A DNA stretch of 64,000 bases from Mesorhizobium sp. INR15 (GTDB lineage: Bacteria > Pseudomonadota > Alphaproteobacteria > Rhizobiales > Rhizobiaceae): NCBI RefSeq assembly GCF_015500075.1, contig NZ_CP045499.1, positions 124,001-188,000 on the forward strand. Reading direction: 5' to 3'. The notes under the pieces are model-generated. The model was not told the origin of the DNA. It saw nothing but the letters and a program-made list of their open reading frames with translations, and searched no databases. Position numbers and translations under genes: made by a program. Position 1 is the stretch's first letter. The number at the start of each line of letters is the position of its first letter. Positions 45,642 through 54,589 of the stretch are shown here, in pieces.

Positions 45642-45835
45642 TCAGTTCAGACCAGGAATCAGGTCGCGGCCAGTCCGGAATTCGATCGTGGACTCCTTGA
45701 AGTCATCGCCCACGGGTTCGCTGCGTCCGCCCAGATGTGCGGCCAGAAATGCTCCACAACGGCTGCCAAGGAGGTCCCGTTTTCTGGTCGGCCGAGGCCG
45801 TGGCCTTCATCCGAGTAAAAGACGTAGGTTCTTTA
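45642..45835 (-). pseudogene. S9 family peptidase, C-terminal fragment
   Basis: The leftward frame YVFYSDEGHGLGRPENGTSL is the catalytic-histidine region of prolyl-oligopeptidase-type proteins; after a frameshift it continues FLAAHLGGRSEPVGDDFKES and TGRDLIPGLN. The rest of the gene is absent. Non-functional. Confidence 0.7.
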
Positions 45836-45915
45836 CCCCGGAAAAGCCGCCGGCGCCGGTTACGGTCGACTGATGCTGCCGCCGGCGATGAGGTCTCGTC
45901 GCTCGCCCCCAATGA

Positions 45916-45951
45916 CAAAGGCCCGCCGCGAACATCTTCGCGGCGGGCCTT
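45916..45951 (-). terminator. Terminator of the copZ-DUF305-multicopper oxidase operon
   Basis: Sixteen-base perfect arms (AAAGGCCCGCCGCGAA and its complement) surround a 4-base loop. Both sides carry short T-runs, so it can work in both directions. It is 21 bp past the oxidase stop codon. Confidence 0.85.
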
Positions 45952-45972
45952 TGTTTCATTCGCTGATCCAGA

Positions 45973-47544
45973 CTAGGCTTGAACGTCAACCGTACCCATC
46001 ATACCGAGCTGTTCGTGCTCGAGGATGTGGCAGTGATACATGCGCGGGCCCGGCAGATCCTGGCGCAGCAGTATCCGGACCGTCTCGCCGGCCACGATGT
46101 TCACGGTATCCTTCCACGCGCGATAGGATGGCGTGGTGACCTTCCCGTCCTTCTCGCGCTCCGCGATCTGAAACTGCGTCCCATGCACATGGAACGGATG
46201 ATCCATATCCGCCTCGTTGACGACTTCCCAAAGCTCGACTTGTCCGACTTTCGAGACTTCGTCTATGCGGTTCATGTCGAAGCTGGCACCGTTGATCAGG
46301 AACTTCATCTCCATGCTGTCGGAAGACATGGACATGTTGGAGTGATCCATGCCGTTCATCGTCGTGTTGCCATGATCCATGCCCTGCATCGACATGCTGC
46401 CATGGTCCATTCCGCCCATGGATTCAGTCAGCACCAACCGGCGCGTGACAACCGGATTCCCAAGAGTTTCGATGGAGCGTAGCTTTGCTGGCAGGGGCGG
46501 CATCGCAGTCACCGCCTCGTCTGACACGTTTGCCGTCAGCAGGATCATGCCGACCTCGTTCGGCTTGCCCGGCCCCATCCAACCGCGCTCATATTCGAGC
46601 GTAGTGAGCTTGGCCGCTCCCGGCTTGTCGAAGGAAACGATCAATTCAACGCGTTCGGCCGGCGTGAGCAGCAACTCGTCGACGGCGACGGGCGCTTCGA
46701 TCAGGCCGCCGTCCGTTCCGACGACGGTCATACTGGCATTCTCGAACTTGAGCCGCAGGAAACGCGCATTCGTCGTGTTGTAGAGACGTAGACGGCGTTT
46801 TTCACCAAGCGCAACAGTCATCGCCGGGTTCTTCTGCCCGTTGACCAGCACATGATCGCCGACGCGGCCGTTCATAAGATCGGTCATCGTGCTTTCCGGC
46901 ATCGTCCCGTCGACGGCGATCCTGAGATCGGTGAGCATGAGGATCGTGTCGCCATATTCCGGCGGGATGGGATCGTCCTTCGGTTTGACCAGAAAGATAC
47001 CGGCGAGTCCGCGATAGACCTGCTCGGCGGTCAAACCATGGGGATGGGGATGGAACCAATAAGATGCCGCACTGCCTTCCGGCAGTGCGAACGCATAAAC
47101 GCGCTCGCCACCCGAGGCTACGGGGTCGCTCGGACTGCCATCCTGGTCGGCCGGCACGGGCATGCCATGCCAATGGATCGTCGTGGGTTCGCCTGGAATC
47201 CCGTTCTTGAAGCTGATCTCGACTTTGTCTCCCTCACTTGCCTCGATCACGGGACTGGTGCCGTTATAAAGAAGCACAGGCGTATCGAGCCCTTCGGCGA
47301 ACCGCACGACGCCTGGTTCTGCTGCTAGCTTTGCTTTGAATACGCCGGGCACGGCCGACTGGTTGGACAGCCGTGGCAACTCCTTGAGCGGCTGCCCTTC
47401 CGGCAAAACGGGGTTGGTGCCCGCCGTAGGCATGTTGTGATTGCCGTGGCCGCTCATGCCGCCCATATCGTGCTCCATCTGGGCTGCTGCAGGCCCGGCA
47501 ACGACGAGACCCGTAAGGCTCGCCAGAAAAGTCCGCCGATGCAT
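45973..47544 (-). CDS. Tat-exported multicopper oxidase (CueO/CopA type)
   Basis: A 523-residue periplasmic oxidase starting MHRRTFLASLTGLVVAG (twin-arginine leader). Copper ligands are visible as HWHGMPVP, WFHPHPHG, HPFHVHGTQF and HCHILEHEQLGMMG (type 1, 2 and 3 sites). A Met/His-rich stretch (MGGMDHGSMSMQGMDHGNTT) before the third cupredoxin domain is like the Cu(I)-handling insert of CueO. It oxidises Cu(I) to less toxic Cu(II). The start at 47544 follows AGAGGAAG; an in-frame upstream ATG at 47583 has less support. Confidence 0.95.
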   Translation of the reverse strand: MHRRTFLASLTGLVVAGPAAAQMEHDMGGMSGHGNHNMPTAGTNPVLPEGQPLKELPRLSNQSAVPGVFKAKLAAEPGVVRFAEGLDTPVLLYNGTSPVIEASEGDKVEISFKNGIPGEPTTIHWHGMPVPADQDGSPSDPVASGGERVYAFALPEGSAASYWFHPHPHGLTAEQVYRGLAGIFLVKPKDDPIPPEYGDTILMLTDLRIAVDGTMPESTMTDLMNGRVGDHVLVNGQKNPAMTVALGEKRRLRLYNTTNARFLRLKFENASMTVVGTDGGLIEAPVAVDELLLTPAERVELIVSFDKPGAAKLTTLEYERGWMGPGKPNEVGMILLTANVSDEAVTAMPPLPAKLRSIETLGNPVVTRRLVLTESMGGMDHGSMSMQGMDHGNTTMNGMDHSNMSMSSDSMEMKFLINGASFDMNRIDEVSKVGQVELWEVVNEADMDHPFHVHGTQFQIAEREKDGKVTTPSYRAWKDTVNIVAGETVRILLRQDLPGPRMYHCHILEHEQLGMMGTVDVQA

Positions 47545-47654
47545 TGATCGTCTTCCTCTCGGTCGTTTGACAGTCAACGGCAAGGCCGTTCAACTATGTC
47601 TTGAGTTTCTTTTTTCTTGCCAAAGGCGGCTCTCCTGGGAGCCGCCTCCGATTG

Positions 47655-48061
47655 CTACTCGCTGCGGTCGGCGAGCCACGTCTTCATCGTGGCGATGTCG
47701 CCTTCCTGGGGCTTGACCACCTCTTCAGCGAGTTCGCGGACCTCCGGATCCTTGCCGTAGTCAAGCACGACTTTCCCCATATCGATCGCGCCCTGATGGT
47801 GCGGGATCATGCCGCGCATGAAGTCGATGTCGGCATCGCCGGTGAACTCGACCATCATGTCCGTATGCATGCTGTCGTTGGCAGCTATGTAAGCTTTTGT
47901 GGACGGGTTGTCGGAGGCCGGCTCTCCATGCCCGACATGTTCATTCCCAGCATATTATGACCTTGCATGGGATCGTCCTTGTTCATTTGGCTCTGTGCGA
48001 TCGCGAGACCGGCGCTGATGGCGAGCGCCCCTGCGATGAAGATAGGAGTGAGCTTGTTCAT
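47655..48061 (-). pseudogene. DUF305 protein with one frameshift
   Basis: ATG 48061 opens a signal peptide (MNKLTPIFIAGALAISAGLA) and QGHNMLGMNMSGM. Near 47928 a one-base shift is needed to reach NPSTKAYIAANDSMHTDMMV and the DUF305 core RGMIPHHQGAIDMGKVVLDY. Everything else is intact. It lies between copZ and the multicopper oxidase. A sequencing error in a G-rich spot is quite possible, in which case it is a normal ~134-residue gene. Confidence 0.7.
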
Positions 48062-48075
48062 GATATCGCTCCTGT

Positions 48076-48270
48076 TCAGTTCGCCGTTGCCGGATAGCCG
48101 GCTTCTTCGAGAACCCTTTGAAGCGCCGCCGAGGGTGCGGTCGTCTCGACCTTGACCATGCGTGCGGCTGGATTGGTCTCGATCTTGGCGTTGGGATCAA
48201 CTGACTGGATCGCCTTGGTGACTGATTTGGCGCAGCCGCCGCAGGTCATGTTTTCGATTCTGAGTTCCAT
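48076..48270 (-). CDS. copZ: Copper chaperone CopZ (HMA domain)
   Basis: A 64-residue single HMA protein with the Cu(I) site MTCGGC (Cys10, Cys13) and the beta-alpha-beta-beta-alpha-beta pattern (KSVTKAIQSVDPNAKIETNP). It delivers Cu(I) to CopA ATPases. First gene of the leftward operon, with AAGGAG before the ATG and a CueR box 37 bp further upstream. Confidence 0.95.
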   Translation of the reverse strand: MELRIENMTCGGCAKSVTKAIQSVDPNAKIETNPAARMVKVETTAPSAALQRVLEEAGYPATAN

Positions 48271-48306
48271 GAGAATTCTCCTTTGGTTTGGGTCTCATGA
48301 CGCTTA

Positions 48307-48336
48307 AGGTGGGGCTTCCAACCATGGTAAGGTCAA
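48307..48336 (-). promoter_or_regulatory. CueR box and promoter of copZ operon
   Basis: Leftward TTGACCTTAC-CATGGTT-GGAAGC followed by CCCCACCTT. One arm has a single change (CTTAC instead of CTTCC) compared with the facing box. It is nearly a mirror image of 48363-48393. Confidence 0.8.
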
Positions 48337-48362
48337 GTGGTGCGGAAAAGGAATTTTTGCTA

Positions 48363-48393
48363 TTGACCTTCCCATGGTTGGAAGCCCCACCTT
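48363..48393 (+). promoter_or_regulatory. CueR box and promoter of copA2
   Basis: TTGACCTTCC-CATGGTT-GGAAGC followed by CCCCACCTT. It closely follows the E. coli copA promoter pattern: -35 overlapped by a CueR palindrome with a 19-bp spacer to the -10. Confidence 0.85.
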
Positions 48394-48434
48394 CACTCCG
48401 AACTTGAATTTCGGAACGAGAAAAGGAGGCGGCT

Positions 48435-50939
48435 ATGAATGCCCCCGTTCGAGCAACAGACTTATCTGCAACGATATCACTACCCATCGAGGGCATGACC
48501 TGCGCGTCCTGCGTCGGTCGTATCGAAAGAGCCCTGAAGGCCGTCCCAGGCGTTGAGACCGTATCGGTCAACTTGGCTACGGAACGTGCGAGCATCACGA
48601 CCAAATCGACTGTTGCCCGCGCAAAGCTTGTCGAGGTCATCGAAAACGTCGGTTATTCCGTGCAGGCGAAATCTGCCGATTCGGCTGGTCCCACAGAGCT
48701 ATCGATTGAGGGCATGACCTGCGCATCCTGCGTCGGCCGCGTCGAGCGCGCGCTGAAGACGATTCCCGGCGTGACGGAGGCGGTCGTCAATCTGGCGACC
48801 GAGCGTGCCACGATCCGCGGAACCGCCGATGCGGCGACCCTGATTGCGGCGATCGAAGACGTCGGTTACGAGGCAAAAGTGATCGGCGCGGCCGCCGGCA
48901 ATAGCGGTGAAGACGCGAACGCCGAGCGAGCAGAGAAGAAGGAAGCAGAGCGCCGCGAATTGACTCGTGACTTCATCATCGCGGCGATGCTTGCCGCGCC
49001 GGTCTTTCTCATGGAGATGGGATCGCACCTCATTCCGGACATGCATGGCCTCATCGAATCGACGATTGGCATGCAGTGGAGCTGGTACATCCAGTTCGCA
49101 CTGACAACGCTTGTGCTCTTCATTCCGGGCATTCGTTTTTATGACAAGGGGCTCCCGGCGCTTTGGCGTCTTGCCCCCGACATGAACTCGCTTGTGGCTG
49201 TCGGCTCGCTTGCAGCCTATGGGTATTCGCTGGTTGCGACCTTCGCTCCCGGCTTCCTGCCGCCCGGAACAATCAACGTTTATTTTGAAGCCGCCGCGGT
49301 CATCGTGACGCTTATTCTGCTCGGCCGCCTGCTCGAGGCCCGTGCCAAGGGCCGGACATCCGAAGCGATCAAGCGTCTGGCCGGGCTTCAAGCCAAGACG
49401 GCGCGCGTCCGCAGGGACGGCAAAACGATCGATCTGCCTATAGGCTCGGTCGTTTCCGGCGATATCGTCGAGGTTCGTCCCGGCGAACGTCTGCCCGTCG
49501 ATGGCGAGGTGTTTGAAGGTGCCAGCTATGTAGATGAGTCGATGATCACCGGCGAGCCGATCCCGGTTTCAAAGTCGGTCGGTAGTGCGGTCGTCGGCGG
49601 CACAGTCAACCAGAAGGGTGCGTTCGCGTTCCGCGCGACGGCGGTCGGCGGCAATACGGTGCTTTCGCAGATCATCCGCATGGTTGAAGAGGCGCAGGGC
49701 TCCAAGCTGCCGATCCAGGCGCTGGTCGACAAGGTTACGATGTGGTTCGTTCCGGCGGTCTTTGCCGTCGCAGCCTTCACCTTTGCTGCCTGGCTCTATT
49801 TCGGCCCGTCGCCCGCGCTCACTTTTGCGCTGGTCAATGCCGTCGCCGTCCTGATCATCGCTTGCCCATGCGCCATGGGTGTAGCCACGCCAACCTCCAT
49901 TATGGTCGGCACCGGCCGCGGCGCCGAACTCGGCGTGCTCTTCCGTAAGGGTGAAGCACTCCAATTGCTGAAGGACGCCAGGGTCGTGGCGCTCGACAAA
50001 ACGGGTACGCTCACCGAGGGTAAGCCAGCCCTGACCGATCTGGAACTGGCTCCCGGCTTCGAACGGTCGCAGGTTCTCGGGCTGGTCGCTGCGGTTGAGA
50101 CCAAATCGGAACACCCGATTGCCAGCGCCATCGTGGACGCGGCGACAAAGGAAGGCATCGTGTTGCCAACCGTGTCGGACTTTGAATCGGTGACCGGCTT
50201 TGGCGTCAAGGCCAAGGTCGCCGGCAAGCGCGTCGAGATCGGCGCAGACCGCTATATGGTCGAACTCGGCTATGATGTGGCGGCGTTCGCCAAGATTGCG
50301 GAGCGCTTGGGCAACGAGGGCAAGTCACCGCTCTATGCCGCAATCGATGGTAAGCTCGCGGCGATCGTCGCCGTAGCCGACCCGATTAAGGACACCACGC
50401 CTGCGGCAATCAAGGCCCTGCACAATCTCGGGCTCAAGGTCGCGATGATCACCGGCGACAATGCCCGCACGGCCAAGGCCATCGCGACGCGGCTGGGGAT
50501 CGACGAAGTTGTGGCCGAAGTGTTGCCGGACGGCAAGGTCGATGCGGTTCGCCGCCTCCGGGCCAAGTACGGGAAGGTAGCCTTCGTCGGCGACGGCATC
50601 AACGACGCCCCGGCGCTGGCGGAGGCGGATGTGGGTCTGGCCATCGGCACAGGGACGGACATCGCCATCGAGGCGGCGGACGTGGTGCTGATGTCGGGCA
50701 GCCTGCAGGGGGTGTCGAACGCCATCGCGCTGTCAAAGGCGACGATCGGCAACATCAGGCAGAACCTGTTCTGGGCGTTTGCCTACAACACGGCGTTGAT
50801 CCCGGTCGCCGCCGGCCTGCTCTATCCCGTCTATGGCATCTTGCTGTCGCCAGTGTTCGCAGCGGGCGCCATGGCGCTGTCGAGTGTGTTCGTGCTCGGC
50901 AATGCGCTGCGGTTGCGCGCGTTCAAAGTGGCGAACTGA
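48435..50939 (+). CDS. copA: Cu(I)-exporting P1B-type ATPase (second copy)
   Basis: An 834-residue Cu(I) ATPase of the classical type. Two N-terminal HMA domains have GMTCASC (Cys23/26 and Cys96/99). It has TGEPIPVSK, the membrane metal site CPCAMGVATP, the phosphorylation motif DKTGTLTEGKP, SEHPIASA and GDGINDAPAL. It differs from the first copy, which has YHS/heavy-metal-binding modules in place of HMA domains. The start follows AGGAGGCGGCT. cueR2 follows 56 bp after the stop. Confidence 0.97.
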   Translation: MNAPVRATDLSATISLPIEGMTCASCVGRIERALKAVPGVETVSVNLATERASITTKSTVARAKLVEVIENVGYSVQAKSADSAGPTELSIEGMTCASCVGRVERALKTIPGVTEAVVNLATERATIRGTADAATLIAAIEDVGYEAKVIGAAAGNSGEDANAERAEKKEAERRELTRDFIIAAMLAAPVFLMEMGSHLIPDMHGLIESTIGMQWSWYIQFALTTLVLFIPGIRFYDKGLPALWRLAPDMNSLVAVGSLAAYGYSLVATFAPGFLPPGTINVYFEAAAVIVTLILLGRLLEARAKGRTSEAIKRLAGLQAKTARVRRDGKTIDLPIGSVVSGDIVEVRPGERLPVDGEVFEGASYVDESMITGEPIPVSKSVGSAVVGGTVNQKGAFAFRATAVGGNTVLSQIIRMVEEAQGSKLPIQALVDKVTMWFVPAVFAVAAFTFAAWLYFGPSPALTFALVNAVAVLIIACPCAMGVATPTSIMVGTGRGAELGVLFRKGEALQLLKDARVVALDKTGTLTEGKPALTDLELAPGFERSQVLGLVAAVETKSEHPIASAIVDAATKEGIVLPTVSDFESVTGFGVKAKVAGKRVEIGADRYMVELGYDVAAFAKIAERLGNEGKSPLYAAIDGKLAAIVAVADPIKDTTPAAIKALHNLGLKVAMITGDNARTAKAIATRLGIDEVVAEVLPDGKVDAVRRLRAKYGKVAFVGDGINDAPALAEADVGLAIGTGTDIAIEAADVVLMSGSLQGVSNAIALSKATIGNIRQNLFWAFAYNTALIPVAAGLLYPVYGILLSPVFAAGAMALSSVFVLGNALRLRAFKVAN

Positions 50940-51001
50940 CAAACCGCGGCGGCCGACCCTATATCCGGGTCGGTCGCCGTGTCATTTTAGGGAGAATGCT
51001 G

Positions 51002-51451
51002 ATGAACATAGGACAGGCATCGAAGGCATCGGGCGTCTCGGCCAAGATGATCCGTTACTACGAGCAGACCGGTCTCATTCCAGCGGCGGACCGCAAGGAA
51101 TCCGGCTACCGCGACTATTCGGCCACCGACGTCCATATGCTGCGCTTCATCCGCCGCGCACGCGATCTTGGCTTTGCCGTTGCCGAGATCGGCGATCTGC
51201 TCGGTCTATGGCGTGACGAAACCCGGCAGAGCGCCGAGGTCAAGCGCCTGGCGCGGGGCCACATCGACCAACTGGAAAAGAAGATCAAGGGCCTTCAGGA
51301 CATGGCCCACACGCTCACTGTGCTAGTCAACGCCTGCCATGGTGACCATCGCCCCCATTGCCCGATCCTGCACAACCTCGAAACTGATCCGGAGGATGAG
51401 AATCTGAAGATCCAGCCTCGCCCCGGCGCAGTCGCACGCTTGTCGCAATGA
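51002..51451 (+). CDS. cueR: CueR-type copper-responsive MerR regulator (second copy)
   Basis: A 149-residue MerR activator. The HTH is MNIGQASKASGVSAKMIRYY; the Cu(I)-binding cysteines are in ACHGDHRPHC (Cys112 and Cys120), the same positions as in E. coli CueR. ATG 51002 (after GGGAG) matches the family start better than ATG 50996. It is about half identical to the first copy, so the island carries two sensors for similar operators. Confidence 0.92.
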   Translation: MNIGQASKASGVSAKMIRYYEQTGLIPAADRKESGYRDYSATDVHMLRFIRRARDLGFAVAEIGDLLGLWRDETRQSAEVKRLARGHIDQLEKKIKGLQDMAHTLTVLVNACHGDHRPHCPILHNLETDPEDENLKIQPRPGAVARLSQ

Positions 51452-51575
51452 AGACAGCGCCGGTGCGCCAAAACCGCGTCTCAGCAAAGTGGCGCATAAT
51501 TCTTGACCTGTCCCTGCTGAAAGCAACGGCGATGCAAGCGTGCTCGCCTGGCTTGACACGCTCTGAAATAAACCC

Positions 51576-51778
51576 AAGGCAGAATGGGTTGGCAAAAATC
51601 CAGTGGCTACAATCAGCGCTCTCGGATCGAGACCCAGATGGGTCGCTGGAAGACTGCCATCGGGGCAGAAACTCAAGGCAAGAACCCTCGCCAACCAACG
51701 GACCGAGGCCACTATTGGCCTCAACATCTTGAACCGAATGACCGGGCTCGGCCGTGCCGAGTTCGAACGCGTGGCATG
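51576..51778 (+). pseudogene. IS5-family transposase, C-terminal remnant
   Basis: One frame gives GWQKSSGYNQRSRIETQMGR, and after a frameshift ARTLANQRTEATIGLNILNR and MTGLGRAEFERVA at the stop. This is the catalytic-glutamate helix and end of IS5-type transposases. Only this end is present. Confidence 0.75.
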
Positions 51779-51909
51779 AGAAAAGGCGCGGGTAGGTTGC
51801 GACCCATGCAACACGGTCCATGGTACTCGCGCTCTATTCCCAGCCGACATCGATGACTTCGTCATGCGCGGACTGTGCGTAGCCTCGAGTCATCCTCACT
51901 TTGACTGCA

Positions 51910-53061
51910 TCAAGGGTTCAGAAATTGTGCATTCTGTCGATGCACAAGCGAGGTTTTCCCTGCTATCTGACACAAAATTTCGCCTGGGCGCGTCAGGTGG
52001 CCGAGGCGTTGAGAGAAAAGGCGACCTGACTGGCGAGCAAACACTGGCGTTCGGGCCAGCAACGGTTCTGGCGAGTCGAAATCGATCACATCCGCGATAT
52101 GCTCACCGTCGACCACTTGAGTGCCGACCCCCACATGCCAAGCCACCATACCAGCGACTGGTGCCGGTATCATGTCGCATCCAGAAACCGCCGTCGCCTC
52201 ACAGCGCGCGGCGGGCAACGGCGGGGCTTCACCGAGGACAGCGCCGTTGCGCCTCAGAAAGTTCATAATATTTGCCGCGTCTCTCGCGCCGAATTGGTCG
52301 GAAACATCGCTGCGCCCCCGCAGTTCGATTGTCGGCGCAAAACACGCAGCCGGCATCAGATCAGCCGCGAGCTTCAATGCCTTGCGCACCTTAAACCACG
52401 GACCGCCATTGCATTCGTCAAATAATCCCGCAGCAATGCTTTGCTCAAGAATAACGACGCTTGCCCCCATATCGCAGCCAAGGTCGCTCACCATGTCCTT
52501 GTGTTCTACATGGGCAAACAAATGCAGCTCCGCCTGAAAATCGCAATGCAGATCAAATACAATATCGGCATCGATCGACAGCGTAAGCAGGGCCTTTTGC
52601 AGTGCCTGCCACTCGGAGGTTTCGGGCAGCGCCACGACTGCGTTGCGCAACTCGGTTCGCATTAGGACAATATTCTGTTGAGCGTTATCCCCAAAGCTCC
52701 CCCTAAAACGCTCAAGAACGATTGCCCCGAGGTCCGGCCAGCCCCGATTGAAGTTACCGCCGCCGTCAGCAAACGCGTGTCGTCCCAGATGGTGGGTATT
52801 GAGGGACTGCGCCATGCCAACCGGATTGGCGTTTGTAACAAGAATGATTTCGCCAACAATCTGTCCTTCACGTGCTGCCGCGTCAAACAGGGGGATTAGA
52901 TGACATGCGGTCATTACGGCTGGGAGTTCGTCCGCATGTAGTGCCGCTTGAATATACACTTTGGGCGACGTCCCTAGGGTACCCCACCTATGAAAGGTAA
53001 GGTGCCGCTTGGTGCCAGGACTTGTCAGTGGGAGGGGAACGGCTTTTGTGAAATGTGACAT
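51910..53061 (-). CDS. Succinylglutamate desuccinylase/aspartoacylase-family deacylase
   Basis: A 383-residue zinc carboxypeptidase-like amidohydrolase. The metal site is built from HADELPAV (His, Glu) and FDLHCD; ELRGRSDVSDQFGARDA follows, then a C-terminal barrel domain PAPVAGMVAWHVGVGTQVVD. The family removes N-acyl groups from amino acids (AstE, aspartoacylase, DoeB). It lies in one leftward cluster with a PLP enzyme and a broken amino-acid ABC ATPase, so a role in uptake and breakdown of an acylated or D-amino acid is plausible. ATG 53061 follows GGAAG. Confidence 0.8.
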   Translation of the reverse strand: MSHFTKAVPLPLTSPGTKRHLTFHRWGTLGTSPKVYIQAALHADELPAVMTACHLIPLFDAAAREGQIVGEIILVTNANPVGMAQSLNTHHLGRHAFADGGGNFNRGWPDLGAIVLERFRGSFGDNAQQNIVLMRTELRNAVVALPETSEWQALQKALLTLSIDADIVFDLHCDFQAELHLFAHVEHKDMVSDLGCDMGASVVILEQSIAAGLFDECNGGPWFKVRKALKLAADLMPAACFAPTIELRGRSDVSDQFGARDAANIMNFLRRNGAVLGEAPPLPAARCEATAVSGCDMIPAPVAGMVAWHVGVGTQVVDGEHIADVIDFDSPEPLLARTPVFARQSGRLFSQRLGHLTRPGEILCQIAGKTSLVHRQNAQFLNP

Positions 53062-53115
53062 TTTTGGCTTCCAGCCTGTTGCATAGCGATGTCTGATCCG
53101 GTCCAGTTTGGCGCG

Positions 53116-53300
53116 TCAGTGTAGCAGCTGTATGAGGAATTCCTTGGTTCGTGCATGTTTAGGGGCGTCAGAATGTATCGGGATCGGTTTGTTCAACAAT
53201 TTTCCCCTCGTCCATGAAAATGACCCGGTCAGCTACACGACGCGCGAACCCCATTTCGTGGGTGACGCAGAGCACGGTCATGCCATCGTAGGCCAACTCT
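53116..53300 (-). pseudogene. Amino-acid ABC transporter ATPase, C-terminal fragment
   Basis: The leftward frame reads LAYDGMTVLCVTHEMGFARR (H-loop) and VADRVIFMDEGKIVEQ, then after a one-base shift DAPKHARTKEFLIQLLH and a stop. This is the end of a GlnQ/HisP-type polar amino acid ATPase. Walker A and most of the protein are missing. Confidence 0.8.
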
Positions 53301-53379
53301 ATCGTATGGGCCCGAGACCTCCTAGATAAGCGGCGGCTGACCCTCACGCATCAGAAAGCTCGTCTCAAAGACGTTGTCG

Positions 53380-53508
53380 CTAAAGAAAGGCCCCCGCGTC
53401 GTCTTCAAATTCCAGCAGCGCACGCTGGTATTTCAACCGGCCGCTCTCGGCGATATGGACCCGGATGTTCGCGGTCAGGTCGTCTTTGTCCAATGTGATC
53501 TTTGTCAT
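53380..53508 (-). CDS. Small protein downstream of D-cysteine desulfhydrase
   Basis: ATG 53508 follows AGAAGGAAAACGGG and encodes 42 residues (MTKITLDKDDLTANIRVHIA, then GRLKYQRALLEFEDDAG). After the stop, a +1 frame continues SDNVFETSFLMREGQPPLI, so the original product may have been about 61 residues. No family recognised. It starts 20 bp after the PLP enzyme stop. Confidence 0.45.
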   Translation of the reverse strand: MTKITLDKDDLTANIRVHIAESGRLKYQRALLEFEDDAGAFL

Positions 53509-53527
53509 CCCGTTTTCCTTCTGGTCA

Positions 53528-54589
53528 TCATGCATTGAAAGGAGTCAGAACAACATCACCGAACTGACCGGCATAGGCGTGAATCGCGGGTGCACCTCCA
53601 AGATGCATAAGCAAGATCTTGGCGTTCGGCTCGAACCGGCCCGCCGCAGACAGATCCAGCAGCCCGCGAATGGCGCGCCCCTCATAAACCGGATCGGCGA
53701 TCAGTCCCTCGCGCGTGGCCATCAGGTGAATGCCTTCCTTGATGGCCGCATCCGCATAACCGTAATCAGCCATGTTCGACGCAACCACCGTCACATCGCT
53801 TTCCTCGACCAGTTCGGGTAGTTCGAGAAATTGAAGTGCCTCATTGGCCAGCTGCCGAACCCGCCTTGCCTTGATCTCGGTTTCGCCATCATCGGCGACG
53901 CCGATAATCCGCGTCTTGATGCCAAGCGCCTTGAACCCCGCGACAAGACCAGATTGCGTGCTGCTCGAGCCGGTTGTGTGAACCAGATAATCAAAGAACT
54001 GACCGATCTGCTGCATCTGAGTTGCCAGTTCGATGGCGCAGTTCATGTAGCCCATGCTACCCAGACGATGCTCCGAGGCACCGCCCGGGATCAGGTAGGG
54101 CTTGTGACCTTGGCTGCGCAGATGCTCCATGAATTCCGCGAGCGGGCCTTGGTCTTCGATCGGGCGCTGCGTTTCATCAATGTAAAGCTCGGCGCCCATC
54201 AGATGGCTGAGCAAGATATTTCCGACGTGACGATAGTTGGGACCCGCATCCTTAGTCCAGGCACAGTGCAGCAAAGAGCATTTCATCCCTGCCTTGGCGG
54301 CGGCGGCGGCGGTCTGGCGTGTGTGGTTTGATTGTATCGCGCCCACTGTCACCAGCATATCGCAGCCTTTGCGCAGTGCATCACCCGTCAGAAACTCCAG
54401 TTTGCGGGTTTTGTTTCCGCCGCCCTGAAGGCCAGACAAATCGTCACGCTTCATCCAGAGTTCGGGTCCGTTAAGCAGTTTTCCAAAGTTATGAAGCGGC
54501 TGCAAAGGTGTCGGAAGCTGCGCTAAGGCAAAGCGTGGAACCGTGCCAAGTCGAGTTTTCAGGTCTTGCACAAGTGGTTCGTTAAACAT
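53528..54589 (-). CDS. dcyD: D-cysteine desulfhydrase/ACC-deaminase-family PLP enzyme
   Basis: A 353-residue fold-type II PLP enzyme. The Schiff-base lysine is in GLQGGGNKTRKLEFL (K60) and the phosphate loop is HTTGSSSTQSGLVAGF. GAIQSNHTRQTAAAAAK is also conserved in D-cysteine desulfhydrase and ACC deaminase. Such enzymes release ammonia and pyruvate (plus sulfide for D-cysteine). ATG 54589 follows AAGGAG. The substrate cannot be settled from the motifs alone. Confidence 0.85.
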   Translation of the reverse strand: MFNEPLVQDLKTRLGTVPRFALAQLPTPLQPLHNFGKLLNGPELWMKRDDLSGLQGGGNKTRKLEFLTGDALRKGCDMLVTVGAIQSNHTRQTAAAAAKAGMKCSLLHCAWTKDAGPNYRHVGNILLSHLMGAELYIDETQRPIEDQGPLAEFMEHLRSQGHKPYLIPGGASEHRLGSMGYMNCAIELATQMQQIGQFFDYLVHTTGSSSTQSGLVAGFKALGIKTRIIGVADDGETEIKARRVRQLANEALQFLELPELVEESDVTVVASNMADYGYADAAIKEGIHLMATREGLIADPVYEGRAIRGLLDLSAAGRFEPNAKILLMHLGGAPAIHAYAGQFGDVVLTPFNA

